NCBI GenBank assembly: GCA_035710745.1
Contig: DASTCX010000014.1
Location: forward strand, 18,185-82,184
Direction of reading: 5' to 3'
Length of the DNA stretch: 64,000 nucleotides
DNA from: Candidatus Eremiobacteraceae bacterium
GTDB taxonomy: Bacteria > Vulcanimicrobiota > Vulcanimicrobiia > Eremiobacterales > Eremiobacteraceae
Every line of letters begins with the position of its first letter. Position 1 is the first letter of the stretch. Below, in pieces: positions 52,285 to 61,809 of this stretch. The notes below the pieces were generated by a model that did not search any database, was not told where the DNA came from, and saw only the letters and a program-made list of their open reading frames with translations. The translations under genes and the position numbers were made by a program.

Positions 52285-52345
52285 TAGTTCTGGAGCACAA
52301 TTCCCGGTACGGGGGAAACCCAACTCGGCGGTCATACCACCCCGA

Positions 52346-53050
52346 ATGGATAAGGCGCTCGGCAGCGGTTTGACGCTACGGCAGGCAGCATTGACCGTCG
52401 GATTCGGCTATCTCCTCAATCCGGTTCCTTATGCGGAGTTCGGGATATGGCCGAAGCTCGTCGTCAGCGGCAATGCGGCACAGACGGTCGCGAATATCTC
52501 CGCGCATCAGGGGCTCTTCCTCGTCGCTATCCTCTGCTACCTGATCAACTTCATCGAGGATATCGTCATCGCGTGGGCGCTATACTTCTTGCTCGCGCCC
52601 GTCAACAAAACGATCTCGATGCTCGCCGCATTGTTCAGGCTCATGTACACGGCGATCGCGTTCTCGGGGATGTTCAACCTCGTCACGGTGGCGCGCATGG
52701 TGCAGACGCCCGCGTACCTGACCAACTTCGGGCGCGATCAGTTCGACGCGCAAATCGACCTCTTGCTCCATATCTTCCGGTACGATTACGCGTACTCGAT
52801 CTGCGCCGTCTTCTCGATCCACCTCTTGCTCGTCGGTTATTTGATCATCAGATCACGCTACATCCCGTGGTGGCTCGGAGCGATCGTCATCATCGATGGT
52901 CTTGCCTGGATCGTGAAGAACCTGCAGCCGTTCCTCTACCCGAACGCCGACCTCGGCTACATCTCTATCGCGTTCTGGGGCGAACTCGTGCTCATGCTCT
53001 GGCTGCTGATCTTCGGCTGGAAGATGAAAGAGCCGGTCGCGGCTACTTGA
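52346..53050 (+). CDS. DUF4386 family membrane protein
   Basis: 234 residues with about six spans. Family-like stretches: ALYFLLAPVNKTISMLAALF, MYTAIAFSGMFNLVTVARMV, GYLIIRSRYIPWWLGAIVII and DGLAWIVKNLQPFLYP. DUF4386 proteins are uncharacterised. It lies 61 bases after the P450. Confidence 0.78.
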   Translation: MDKALGSGLTLRQAALTVGFGYLLNPVPYAEFGIWPKLVVSGNAAQTVANISAHQGLFLVAILCYLINFIEDIVIAWALYFLLAPVNKTISMLAALFRLMYTAIAFSGMFNLVTVARMVQTPAYLTNFGRDQFDAQIDLLLHIFRYDYAYSICAVFSIHLLLVGYLIIRSRYIPWWLGAIVIIDGLAWIVKNLQPFLYPNADLGYISIAFWGELVLMLWLLIFGWKMKEPVAAT

Positions 53051-53068
53051 CGGGCTTCGCCCGAAGGC

Positions 53069-54229
53069 CTAGCGGAGCGCCTTAGCCATTCGCGTGACGA
53101 TCTCGTCGAGTATCGCGCGCGACGTCCCCATGTTGAGCCGTACGAAGCGATCGGCGAACGGGCCGAACTTCCGGCCGGGTTCCAGTGCGACGCGACCGCG
53201 TTCCAAGAATCTTCGTGATGGGTCACCGTCGATCGCGAGGCGCGTGCAATCCAGCCACGCGAGATACGTCGCCTCCGGTGGTGCGTAGCGCACGTCCGGG
53301 AGCCGCTCGCGCAGCAGATCGCCGAGCAGCCGGCGATTGCCGTCGAGATAGTCGCGCAATGAGTCGAGCCAGGGCGCTGCGTGACGGAACGCCGCGATCG
53401 TCGCGATGACGCCGAGATGTCCGATCCGTGATTCTACCTCGTCCGGCCTCGACTTCAAGCGCGCCCGCAGTTTGTCACGGATGTGCTCCGGAGCCGCGCC
53501 GATGACCGCGCACTTGAGGCCCGCGATGTTGAAGGCTTTCGATGCCGACCACAGCGCGATGCATGGCAATTCCCCCGAGACGCTCGGCGCGGCTGTGAAG
53601 ACGATGCCGGGCATCGTCAAGGGTGCGTGACTCTCATCGCTTATGAGCGCGACGCCATACCGCTCGCACAATGCGATGAGTTCGCGCAGTTCGGCTTGCG
53701 TCCACACGCGTCCGACCGGATTGTGCGGGCTGCACAAGAGATACGCTCGTGCGCCGCTCGCGAATGCGCGCTCGAGCGCGTCGAAGTCGAGCGACCAGCG
53801 TCCGCTTTCGTCCTGAGCGAGCGGAGCGGCTGCGATCGTACGCCCCTCGTGCGGTATGACGTCGTAGAACGGCGCATAGACCGGCGGGTTGATGACGACG
53901 CGTGCTCCCGGAGGCGTCAAGATGTGAAGCGCTTCGGCGACGCCGGCCATCACGTCCGGCACCGCGAAGAACGCCGTCTCGTCGACGTCCCAAGTAAACC
54001 GGTCGCGAGCGAAATGCGCGAATGCGGCCGACACGCCCGCCGAATGGGCGTAACCGACGTCGCCGCGGGCGACCGCTTCGTCGATCGCCTCTCGGATCGG
54101 GGCGGCTAGGTCGAAGTCCATCTCTGCGACGAACGCCGGCAAGACGTCAGGCGGATACGTCGCCCATTTCTCACTGCGGCGTTGCCGCAATCGCTCGAGC
54201 GAGATCGCGTCGAACTGGGTTTTTGTCAA
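53069..54229 (-). CDS. MalY/PatB-type PLP-dependent aminotransferase (C-S lyase-like)
   Basis: TTG start at 54229 overlaps the AraC stop (TTGA), about 386 residues. Fold type I features: AEMDFDLAAPIREAIDE, VVINPPVYAPFYDVIPHEGR, YLLCSPHNPVGRVWTQAEL (Asn for PLP), ISDESHAPLTMPGI (Asp) and ALWSASKAFNIAGLKCAV (Lys for the Schiff base). MalY/PatB relatives cleave cystathionine or act as aminotransferases. Operon partner of the AraC regulator, which probably controls it. Confidence 0.92.
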   Translation of the reverse strand: MTKTQFDAISLERLRQRRSEKWATYPPDVLPAFVAEMDFDLAAPIREAIDEAVARGDVGYAHSAGVSAAFAHFARDRFTWDVDETAFFAVPDVMAGVAEALHILTPPGARVVINPPVYAPFYDVIPHEGRTIAAAPLAQDESGRWSLDFDALERAFASGARAYLLCSPHNPVGRVWTQAELRELIALCERYGVALISDESHAPLTMPGIVFTAAPSVSGELPCIALWSASKAFNIAGLKCAVIGAAPEHIRDKLRARLKSRPDEVESRIGHLGVIATIAAFRHAAPWLDSLRDYLDGNRRLLGDLLRERLPDVRYAPPEATYLAWLDCTRLAIDGDPSRRFLERGRVALEPGRKFGPFADRFVRLNMGTSRAILDEIVTRMAKALR

Positions 54230-55119
54230 CGGTGCTCGCGAGCGACCGCCGCCGGCGTCATCCCGACGACGCGACGGAAACACCGCGCCATGTGGCTTTG
54301 ATCGACAAAACCGGCTGCCAAGGCGACCTCGTCGAGCCTGGCATCACCGATCGCGAGGAGATTCATCGCGAACTCGACCCGTTGTCTGACGACGTAGCGG
54401 TGCACCGGCATGCCGACGGTCTGCCTGAAGAGCGCCTTGAAGGTCGACGAACCCATGCCGGCGACTTCAGCGAGCTCGGCAAGCGACAAGTCCGTCGCGA
54501 GGTTCTCGTGCACGTAATCGACGACCGATTGCCACTGTCGTCTCGTCAACCCTCGTTTCGGTTTCGAAGACCTTGCGTAACGACGCAGCAGTTGAGCCGT
54601 GAGCGCGGTGCCTAAGCTCTCGCTATAGAGGCGATCCGTCGATTCGTCCGTCTCGAGCACCGCAGTGAGCGCCCACGCGATGTGCTGCAGCATCGGATCT
54701 CGCACCTGCATCTGCGGCGCCAGCGACAGCGTGTCCGGATCGATGCCCATCGATTCGGCAGTCGCCCGGACGAGCGTCTGCGACAAATCGAGGCGAAGGA
54801 ACGTCGAAGGTTCGCTATCTTCCCATATCGCAGGGCATCCCACGGGTACTAGGTCGATGTCGCCGGGTGACTGCAGACGCCGAAAAATCGGTCCATCGCA
54901 CCGGCGTGCGGTCCTGATAGGCTTGCCGAGGTGCATGCTGAAGTTCAGCATCGGCGCGCTCGGACATGATACGGTGCCGCCGGTCGTTTCGAAGAGGGTC
55001 GCGTCGAAGCCGCGCCACTGCCGGCCCGCGCTCGTCAAGCGAGGCGAGAATGCCATCTCGCTTGTGCCCATGTGACGGATCCAAATCTTGTCAGGCGTAT
55101 CCATCACAGGCGTTTTCAT
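54226..55119 (-). CDS. AraC-family transcriptional regulator
   Basis: 297 residues. The C-terminal double helix-turn-helix is clear: VVDYVHENLATDLSLAELAE, MGSSTFKALFRQTVGMPVHR, LAIGDARLDEVALAAGFVDQ, HMARCFRRVVGMTPAAVARE. The N-terminal domain is cupin-like and would bind the inducer. Overlaps the aminotransferase by TTGA and precedes it in the transcript, so it is probably the operon's own activator. Confidence 0.92.
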   Translation of the reverse strand: MKTPVMDTPDKIWIRHMGTSEMAFSPRLTSAGRQWRGFDATLFETTGGTVSCPSAPMLNFSMHLGKPIRTARRCDGPIFRRLQSPGDIDLVPVGCPAIWEDSEPSTFLRLDLSQTLVRATAESMGIDPDTLSLAPQMQVRDPMLQHIAWALTAVLETDESTDRLYSESLGTALTAQLLRRYARSSKPKRGLTRRQWQSVVDYVHENLATDLSLAELAEVAGMGSSTFKALFRQTVGMPVHRYVVRQRVEFAMNLLAIGDARLDEVALAAGFVDQSHMARCFRRVVGMTPAAVAREHR

Positions 55120-55229
55120 TTCAACGACGAGCGTCTCCTGACGCTCGACATCGCCGTGTCACGCAATGCTAAAAATCGCTGGCAGAAAATACCTGTGCGT
55201 GTCCGTTTGTCCGCGGTTAAGCGGATCGG

Positions 55230-55263
55230 ACCGCGGCGGTCGAGCTAAAGCTCGACCGCTACA
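55230..55263. repeat. Interspersed palindrome, centre type A
   Basis: CCGCGGCGGTCGA, centre GCTAAAGC, TCGACCGCTACA. Confidence 0.92.
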
Positions 55264-55284
55264 AGATCTCTCTCCTGAGGCCGT

Positions 55285-56802
55285 CTAGTTGACGGTGACG
55301 GCCACCGGCTGCGAGGGGATGCCGTTCGCTATGACGACGATCGTGCTCGCTCCAAGCTCGATACCAGCTGGGACGTCGAACATCGTCGTCACGGTCGCCA
55401 TCGAAGCGACGCCCATGAAGCTATGGTCGTGCGTTCTCGCGTAGAACACGTGACCCGTCGTTGAGTTCTGGATGCGGACGAGCGGGTAGTTCGACGCTTG
55501 TTGGTCGTCGTCGCCGTACGCGTTGGCCTGCGAGATGCCGTTGAACAGCGTGCCCGCGATCGTGTAGGTGCTGCCATGCGTGAGCGTCGTCGGCACCGAC
55601 GTGATGCTTGGTGCGCTCGAGAGATCGGGGTGCACGCGCGGCGTGTAGATCTCGACGTCGTCCGTTCCGTCCGTCTCGAGCACCTGGCCGGTCGGCAGCA
55701 TCAGCAGGCGTACGTTGTAGCTGGAATCGTTCGGCGCGTCCGGCGGCGCGGCGACCTGGATATATCCCCTTCCGTTATACACGAACATGTACATCGGCGA
55801 TTGGTAGGTGCCGGGACTTGCGGCGAAGAGGATGGTGCCGTTCGTCAGCAGCGTCGCCGGACCGTCGGTGTCGTGCATCGGTTGTCCATTGACCGTCGGG
55901 AGAGCCGGACCGGCGATCCACGCGTGTCGAAGCGTTTGATAGGTCGCGGTGTTTCCGTTCGCGCCGATGACGAAAACGGTTCCGTTCGGCCGCAAGATCT
56001 GCGGCCCTATCTCGAACGCGAGGGTAAGGTCGCCGGGTAGCGACCCCGCCGACGACCACGATCCTCGTCGCGGGTTGTAGAGCTCGGAATTCGGCTCATC
56101 TCCAACGTCGGCCGTGACCACCTTACCGCTGGGAAGAAGCGTCCAGCCTTCCTCGGAGTTGCCGTCGGCCTTGCCCGCCCCCGTGAGGCTCCACGTCAGC
56201 GTGCTTTCGTTCAGCAATGCCTGCGTACTATTGCAGCAGTTGCCGAGCATGAACGTGCCGTCGGGGAGGACGACGCTGGAAGCATCGCCGACCTCGGACC
56301 ACGGCAGCCGCGGTAGCGACGTCCACGCATCCGCTACCGGATCGTAGATCGCGCCCATATTGATCTCGGCCGGATTGAAGAAGTTGTACTCGCCGCCGTC
56401 GATGACAAGCTTGCCGTCAGCGAGCACGGCGGATCCGAAATACAAGGGACCGTAGCCCGACGGCAGCGTCGCCGCCTGCTGCCAGTGCCCCTCGATGTAA
56501 TTGCCGTTCACGTTGGGGATCAAGCGATACCAATTCGCTGCGTTGTCCTGCACCATGACCGAGCCGTCGGTCATGAGCAGCTCGGTGCCTGCGCCATTCT
56601 GGCCGAACGGTGCCGACGCTTCGACTTGCCGCCATCCGCCGAATTGCGCGCGCAGCACATCGGCGTACGTCACACGATGCGTCGGCGCGGGCGGCCGAGG
56701 CGGCGCGTGCCCGAGCAGCGTCGTCGGACGTGCCGATGCGACGGAAGAAGCGGCGGCGACGATAAATGCCGCGGCGATGAGGGCGCGAAGCTGAATAGTC
56801 AC
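55285..56802 (-). CDS. Secreted Kelch/galactose-oxidase-like beta-propeller protein
   Basis: The GTG at 56802 follows GGAG and starts a signal peptide (MTIQLRALIAAAFIVAAASS); 505 residues. Kelch-like blades: GTELLMTDGSVMVQDNAANW, GSAVLADGKLVIDGGEYNFF, SVVLPDGTFMLGNCCNSTQA, LLPSGKVVTADVGDE, QILRPNGTVFVIGANGNTA. The final 130 residues form an Ig-like domain (STYTIAGTLFNGISQANAYG, DVPAGIELGASTIVVIANGI), as in galactose oxidase-like proteins. No copper-site Tyr/Cys can be confirmed, so enzymatic activity is uncertain. Confidence 0.82.
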   Translation of the reverse strand: MTIQLRALIAAAFIVAAASSVASARPTTLLGHAPPRPPAPTHRVTYADVLRAQFGGWRQVEASAPFGQNGAGTELLMTDGSVMVQDNAANWYRLIPNVNGNYIEGHWQQAATLPSGYGPLYFGSAVLADGKLVIDGGEYNFFNPAEINMGAIYDPVADAWTSLPRLPWSEVGDASSVVLPDGTFMLGNCCNSTQALLNESTLTWSLTGAGKADGNSEEGWTLLPSGKVVTADVGDEPNSELYNPRRGSWSSAGSLPGDLTLAFEIGPQILRPNGTVFVIGANGNTATYQTLRHAWIAGPALPTVNGQPMHDTDGPATLLTNGTILFAASPGTYQSPMYMFVYNGRGYIQVAAPPDAPNDSSYNVRLLMLPTGQVLETDGTDDVEIYTPRVHPDLSSAPSITSVPTTLTHGSTYTIAGTLFNGISQANAYGDDDQQASNYPLVRIQNSTTGHVFYARTHDHSFMGVASMATVTTMFDVPAGIELGASTIVVIANGIPSQPVAVTVN

Positions 56803-56968
56803 GCGATCTCCAATCTGTCGATGCGGTAGGCGGCGCTGTTCGCTGAAGCGTGCGGTCTTCCCGCGGGTGCGGCCTAGCTCATATGAGTCGAACCTCAAAT
56901 GAATGGGGCAATACGTTGCGAGGAGCGCAAAAGCGACGTCGGCGAACCGTCCGGCTCGAGGAGTTATC

Positions 56969-58165
56969 ATGATCTTTTTTCAGTCTTCGTCGCGTCATCT
57001 AGTCGTCCTCATCGGTTCGGTCGTTGCCCTCGCATCGATCGCAGGGTGCGCAGGCCGTTCTTTCGTCGCACCACCTGAGTCAGGTGGGCGCACAGGGAGC
57101 GCTCCGGCGGGTACGTTCCAAGTCGTCTATAGCTTTCAAGGCGGATCGGACGGCGTAGAACCGGCGGCGCCCGTCGTCAGCCTCAGCGGTACGCTTTATG
57201 GAACAACGAGAGGCGGCGGGGCCAACGGCGACGGCACCGTTTACAGCTTGACGCCTGCCGGAGTTGAAAGCGTCACCCACAGTTTTGGTGGGAGCGGAGA
57301 CGGCAATACACCCGACTCAGGTCTTGCGATCTTGGGCGGCACGTTCTACGGCACGACCAGCCTCGATGCCGTCAACGACTGCGGTGTGGTCTATAGCATA
57401 ACGCCGGGTGGTGTAGAGACGCCGCTCCACAAATTCACCGGCGCGCCGGACGGATGCAGGCCCGAGTCGCCGGTCACCCCGGTCGGCGGCACGCTGTTCG
57501 GCTTGACCGAATCAGGCGGCAAGTCACTGCAGTTCGGCGTGCTCTATAAGCTGACGACCACCGGCGTTGAGAAGATCGTCCACGCATTCAAAGGCACGCC
57601 GGCAGACGGCGCATACCCCGCAGCGAGTTTGTTGAACGTCGGCGGAACGATCTATGGAACGACGGACTCGGGCGGCACGAGCGGGATGGGATCGGTGTTC
57701 ACGCGCGCGCCCGGGGGCGCCGTTTCCATTATATATAGTTTCAAGGGCGGTGCCGACGGGGCAAATCCCCTCGGCGGACTCATCAACCTGAACGGCACGT
57801 TCTATGGTACGACGTCGCGGGGCGGTGCGAACGGTGTCGGCACGGTCTACAGCATCACGCCGGCGGGAGCGGAAAACATCGTCTACTCATTCACCGGGAC
57901 CAACGGTGACGGCGTAAACCCCATCGGCAATCTCGCCGTGAAGCAAGGCCTGCTCTACGGCGTCACGTCGGCGGGCGGGGCATCCCTCGATGGCATCGCG
58001 TATAGCGTGACGACCGGTGGGGTAGAGACAATCCTGCACACATTCACGGGCGGCAACAACGATGGGGCGAATCCACAAGCGGGGCTCATCGTGTCGAGTG
58101 GCGTGATCTATGGAACGACCGCGTTCGGCGGCACAAAGGGTCTGGGCACGGTGTTCCATCTGTAG
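56969..58165 (+). CDS. GloVer-repeat (choice-of-anchor) lipoprotein
   Basis: ATG at 56969 follows GAGGAGTT; lipobox IAGC at residue about 26. 398 residues of tandem GloVer repeats: GTLYGTTRGGGANGDGTVYS, then the VYSLTPAGVESVTHSF type, GTFYGTTSLDAVND, GTIYGTTDSGGTSGMGSVFT, GTFYGTTSRGGANGVGTVYS, GVIYGTTAFGGTKGLGTVFH. Each 50-55-residue repeat contains YGTT and a GG..G.GTV turn. Function unknown. The stop codon is the first base of the next palindrome. Confidence 0.88.
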   Translation: MIFFQSSSRHLVVLIGSVVALASIAGCAGRSFVAPPESGGRTGSAPAGTFQVVYSFQGGSDGVEPAAPVVSLSGTLYGTTRGGGANGDGTVYSLTPAGVESVTHSFGGSGDGNTPDSGLAILGGTFYGTTSLDAVNDCGVVYSITPGGVETPLHKFTGAPDGCRPESPVTPVGGTLFGLTESGGKSLQFGVLYKLTTTGVEKIVHAFKGTPADGAYPAASLLNVGGTIYGTTDSGGTSGMGSVFTRAPGGAVSIIYSFKGGADGANPLGGLINLNGTFYGTTSRGGANGVGTVYSITPAGAENIVYSFTGTNGDGVNPIGNLAVKQGLLYGVTSAGGASLDGIAYSVTTGGVETILHTFTGGNNDGANPQAGLIVSSGVIYGTTAFGGTKGLGTVFHL

Positions 58166-58250
58166 GCCGCGGCGGTCGAACTAAAGCTCGACCGCTACAT
58201 TTCCTTAGGGCAAGGCCGCGGCGGTCGAGCTGAAGCTCGACCGCTCCCTA
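58165..58250. repeat. Two palindromes between convergent genes, both supplying stop codons
   Basis: 58165-58198 is type A (centre ACTAAAGC, a broken arm pair) with G of the upstream TAG as its first base. 58213-58250 has a type A centre (GCTGAAGC) but the CTCCCTA end of type B, and its CTA (58248-58250) is the reverse of the TAG stop of the next gene. Confidence 0.9.
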
Positions 58251-59066
58251 TCCTAGCCGCAATAGGTGGACGAGCGATAGCCCACCCAAGATAATGAACG
58301 CAGTACCGACGAGGCTCGTGACCCATTTGCCGAAAGGTGCGAGCTTTTCCACGAACACGAGAGTCGTCAACCCCGCGATCCAATAGATGTTCATGATACC
58401 GCCGTAGAAGAGCAGAAGCATCAGCATCCAGCAGCACCCGAGACAATAGGCGCCATGCAAGACGCCCATCAGAACGGCGCCGCCTGGCCCCGTGCGCCAG
58501 TGGAGGGTGAGGAATTCCGCCGGTGCGCGACAGTGGCGCAAGCAGACGTGTTTGAGCGGCGTGAATTGCCACACGCCGGCGGCGAGCAATAATATCGCGC
58601 CGAGAGCCGCGCTGGTCGTGACCATCATCGGCGAAAGCAGTGCGACGCGGCTCAGCTGCCACTGAAGCGCGACAGCCAGAACGCTGAACACGGCCCACAC
58701 AGCGAGGTAGCCGGAGGCGAACAATCCGGTGCCCATGTACGGCGCGGTCAATCCGCGTTGGCTGCGCGTCAGCGCAGCGAAGAGCAAGATCAAGGGGGCG
58801 GCCGACGGCAGCATCGTCGCCAACATCATCAGCCACCACATGACGAACATGAGAAGCGCGTAACCAGTGGTCCATCGAGCGGGCTCCATCGCCCCCATCG
58901 GATCGTTGATGTGCAGCGAAGTCGGCCATCCCGACATCTGCGACGCCGGCGTACCCGTTCCGGCGCCGACGACGACGTACGCCCACGACAGGAAAACGAC
59001 GACGGCCAATGCCCCGCCGACGACGATGCGATCGCGTCGCAAGAGTGGTGCGAGCGAGTCGAACAT
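58248..59066 (-). CDS. DUF2182 membrane protein
   Basis: 272 residues with about seven spans. Family marks: LLMFVMWWLMMLATMLPSAA, GLFASGYLAVWAVFSVLAVA, FTPLKHVCLRHCRAPAEFLT (CxxxC), and GAYCLGCCWMLMLLLFYGGI (CxxCC). The Cys and Met clusters in membrane spans suggest metal handling. It is immediately followed by DUF1326 in the same orientation, the usual pairing; presumably they act together. Confidence 0.9.
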   Translation of the reverse strand: MFDSLAPLLRRDRIVVGGALAVVVFLSWAYVVVGAGTGTPASQMSGWPTSLHINDPMGAMEPARWTTGYALLMFVMWWLMMLATMLPSAAPLILLFAALTRSQRGLTAPYMGTGLFASGYLAVWAVFSVLAVALQWQLSRVALLSPMMVTTSAALGAILLLAAGVWQFTPLKHVCLRHCRAPAEFLTLHWRTGPGGAVLMGVLHGAYCLGCCWMLMLLLFYGGIMNIYWIAGLTTLVFVEKLAPFGKWVTSLVGTAFIILGGLSLVHLLRLG

Positions 59067-59071
59067 CGCGT

Positions 59072-59704
59072 TTAACGAATGACGCCGGTGTCGCTCAAAT
59101 GGAGCTCCGCGAACTGGCCGTAGGTGTTCTTGAGCTCCATCGGGAGTTGCCCCTTGACGCTCGACGACGCGCTCCCGATCTCTGCTATCCTGTATTCAAA
59201 GCCGTGCGGAAGGTCGATGCGAACACGGTGCTCGGCGCCGGTCACCGGATTGTGGATGGGCGCTCCCGTCATTTCCGCAAGTCCTGGGATGCTCAGCCGG
59301 CCGGTGCGCTTCTCGGTATTCATCTCAAATTCGATGGGCTTGTACAACGTCTCGAGCTTGTTGGGCGACATCTTGCTATACACCCACCACATGGTGGCCA
59401 TGTCCGTCGTGTCTTCTCCGCTTATGATCTTGCGGAGCGCCTCGCGTTGCGGAGCATCGGCACGCTCGTCGACGATCACCTGCATCGTGCCGTTGCCTTC
59501 ATGGATCGGACCCGGCCAACTCAAGATAAGTGCAGCACGGAGGCCGTCCAAGCGGACATCTCCGAAGTGTCCTTTGTCGATCTGATAACCGATAAACGCA
59601 TGGCAGTTGCCGTGTGTGGGTAGTGCGTTGAACTGGCACGGACAACCGTACGCGCAATTGCAGTTGACGAGCTCTCGACCTTCGATCTGCCAATTAGTAG
59701 CCAT
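59072..59704 (-). CDS. DUF1326 protein
   Basis: 210 residues from the ATG at 59704 (GGAAGGAGC upstream). The N-terminus contains the family cluster LVNCNCAYGCPCQFNALPTH (four Cys), then GNCHAFIGYQIDKGHFGDVR. The rest is a beta-sheet domain with NTEKRTGRLSIPGLAEMTGA and HGFEYRIAEIGSASSSVKGQ. DUF1326 plus DUF2182 is a conserved two-gene pair; the Cys-rich start suggests metal binding. Function not established. Confidence 0.9.
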   Translation of the reverse strand: MATNWQIEGRELVNCNCAYGCPCQFNALPTHGNCHAFIGYQIDKGHFGDVRLDGLRAALILSWPGPIHEGNGTMQVIVDERADAPQREALRKIISGEDTTDMATMWWVYSKMSPNKLETLYKPIEFEMNTEKRTGRLSIPGLAEMTGAPIHNPVTGAEHRVRIDLPHGFEYRIAEIGSASSSVKGQLPMELKNTYGQFAELHLSDTGVIR

Positions 59705-59745
59705 TCGCTGCTCCTTCCCCCTAAGCGCGTCGGTCGCACCCGACG

Positions 59746-60873
59746 CTAGCAATGGAAGCGAAGTCCGAGCGCCCGACTCCCGTGGGAGCCGACGGCCAAG
59801 ACGTCCTCTCTTAAAATCGCGGACACGCCTGCGAGGATAGTCTGCTCGTTCGCGAAGTCGGGGCTTTGGACCACCGACCATCGACTTCCATCCCAGTGCT
59901 CGGTCAGGGTGGCCGTGTTTCCGGGGCGTCCGCGTATGCCGACAGTCCAGACGTCCTGCGGCCCGACTGCAGAGATCGAATTGAGTATACTGAACTCGGT
60001 GCCTGGACTCACTCCGTGGACCAAGGTCCAGGCCACTCCGTTCCAGTGCTCGACTAGCGCCTTGAATCGCACGCCGTCGTTGTAGGTACCCACCGCCCAG
60101 GCGTCGTCACGCGTTATCATGGTTACGGCGTCGAGACGGTTACCATACACGCTTTCGTCGGGGCTGGGAACGATGGACCAAACGCTTCCATCCCAGTGCT
60201 CGGTCAACGTCTGTTCTACGCCGGAGGAATCGACGTACGCGCCGACCGCCCAGACGTCGCTCGACGAACGCGCCGCCACACCGTTCAGCTCGTTCGATCC
60301 AGAGCCGACGTTTGGACTGGGAACCTGTGACCAGACAGCGCCGTCCCAATGACCGACAAATGTCTGCACGAGGCCGGGTGCGGAACTCGATGCCCCTACC
60401 ATCCACACGTCGGACGACTCGACAGCAGCGACACCGCTGAGGAAAGTCGAAGGCAAACCCTTCATCGGAACCAACGTCCACGAGGCTCCATTCCAGTGCT
60501 CGATCAGCGGTACTTCAACCCCTGAAGCTTCTTCGTTTCCAACCGCCCAGACATCATCAGAGCTTGCGGCCGTCGTGGCTGCCAGACGGTCGTCTTTGTG
60601 CGCACGTACGCCGGGCGCCGGTACGATAGTCCACTCATTGCCATCCCAGTGTTCTGTGAGCGGCTTGAACGCTTGGAAGAACGGGTCGTAATGCGCTCCA
60701 ACAGCCCACGCGTCGGTACGTGACACGGCGAAGACGCCATTCAGCAAGTCGCCGTTTTGGCTTCGATCGTGCGCGTGGGTAACCGTCCATTTGCATTGCG
60801 CCGCGGCGACCGCTGGGCCGAGTACCATGACTGAACCAAGGGCGACAAAAAGGCAAATGGTAGAGAACTTCAT
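59746..60873 (-). CDS. Exported beta-propeller protein with EHWDG repeats
   Basis: 375 residues, ATG at 60873, with a signal peptide ending VAAAQC. Seven repeats of about 50 residues carry DVWAVGA or a close variant, then LTEHWDGSVWSIVPSPD: for example TEHWDGNEWTIVPAP, IEHWNGASWTLVPMKG, GHWDGAVWSQVPSPN, TEHWDGSVWSIVPSP, VEHWNGVAWTLVHG and TEHWDGSRWSVVQSPD. This looks like a seven-bladed propeller. The ending GSHGSRALGLRFHC is shortened. No function known. Confidence 0.82.
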   Translation of the reverse strand: MKFSTICLFVALGSVMVLGPAVAAAQCKWTVTHAHDRSQNGDLLNGVFAVSRTDAWAVGAHYDPFFQAFKPLTEHWDGNEWTIVPAPGVRAHKDDRLAATTAASSDDVWAVGNEEASGVEVPLIEHWNGASWTLVPMKGLPSTFLSGVAAVESSDVWMVGASSSAPGLVQTFVGHWDGAVWSQVPSPNVGSGSNELNGVAARSSSDVWAVGAYVDSSGVEQTLTEHWDGSVWSIVPSPDESVYGNRLDAVTMITRDDAWAVGTYNDGVRFKALVEHWNGVAWTLVHGVSPGTEFSILNSISAVGPQDVWTVGIRGRPGNTATLTEHWDGSRWSVVQSPDFANEQTILAGVSAILREDVLAVGSHGSRALGLRFHC

Positions 60874-61128
60874 CGGTCGAGACCTCCGCGGGTTCACGGC
60901 GCTGAGACCGAAAAGGGTCCCGTCGCGTCAGGGTCTGCTCTCGAAGACGCTGTAGTTACCTATTTTTGAAAAAAACGCGGAGCATCTGGAACCCCGTGCC
61001 GGCTAACGCCGGAACGATATCCTGGCGGCGCGTCCTGCCCCTTGGAATTACGACTTCTCGCTTGATTCACCCGTTCGCATCGGGGCCGTTGGACGCCGTA
61101 TGGACGGCGCTCGTGTAGGATGCCAGTC

Positions 61129-61809
61129 ATGCGAACGATCATCCCAGGCGTTTTTTTCGCCGCCGGTTTCGGCCCAATAGCGGCGTTGGCGTTGTTCATC
61201 ATCGGCGTCGCGCCGCTCCCGGTGACGGCGCTAGCGGTCATCGCCCCGATGAGCGTTCTCGCGATTTCGCTCGGCGTACGCAACCCGGCGTGGGGCCACG
61301 TCGCTATCAAGGGTCTCTTGATCGGCCTTGCCGGCGTGACGACGTACGATCTCTTCCGCATGCCGCTCGTTCAAATCGGCCTGTGGCCCGACTTCATCCC
61401 ACGCATCGGCGGCTGGCTTGTGCTTTCCGACACCCCGAATGCAGCCGTCGGCTACGTGTATCGCTACCTAGGAGACGGCGCTGGTATGGGAATGTCGTTC
61501 GTCGCCGCCTACTCGCTCGCCCGGGGGAAACTACCCGCTATCGCAACGGCGACCGCATTCGGCGTAGGCATTTGGTTATGCCTTATCGCTACCCTGATCA
61601 TCGCGCCACACGGCCAGGAGCTGATGTTCCGCATCACGCCGACGAGCCTTGCGCTCTCTCTTATCGGTCATGTCATCTACGGAGCGACGATTGGCTATCT
61701 CGTCTTTCGTTTCGATTCAGCCATCTACGCCGACGCTACTCTCGCAGTACTTGATGGACGAATGAGATGGCGATCGATCCCTCGCCTACGGCAGACGCAA
61801 CGCGCTTGA
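61129..61809 (+). CDS. Membrane protein of unknown function (about seven spans)
   Basis: 226 residues from the ATG at 61129, chosen over the ATG at 61120 by spacing from AGGA; either is possible. Hydrophobic segments: TIIPGVFFAAGFGPIAALAL, PLPVTALAVIAPMSVLAISL, VAIKGLLIGLAGVTTYDLFR, and others to TPTSLALSLIGHVIYGATIG. No family recognised. The last 74 bases overlap, on the opposite strand, the end of the next gene, which is unusual for this tightly packed genome. Confidence 0.75.
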   Translation: MRTIIPGVFFAAGFGPIAALALFIIGVAPLPVTALAVIAPMSVLAISLGVRNPAWGHVAIKGLLIGLAGVTTYDLFRMPLVQIGLWPDFIPRIGGWLVLSDTPNAAVGYVYRYLGDGAGMGMSFVAAYSLARGKLPAIATATAFGVGIWLCLIATLIIAPHGQELMFRITPTSLALSLIGHVIYGATIGYLVFRFDSAIYADATLAVLDGRMRWRSIPRLRQTQRA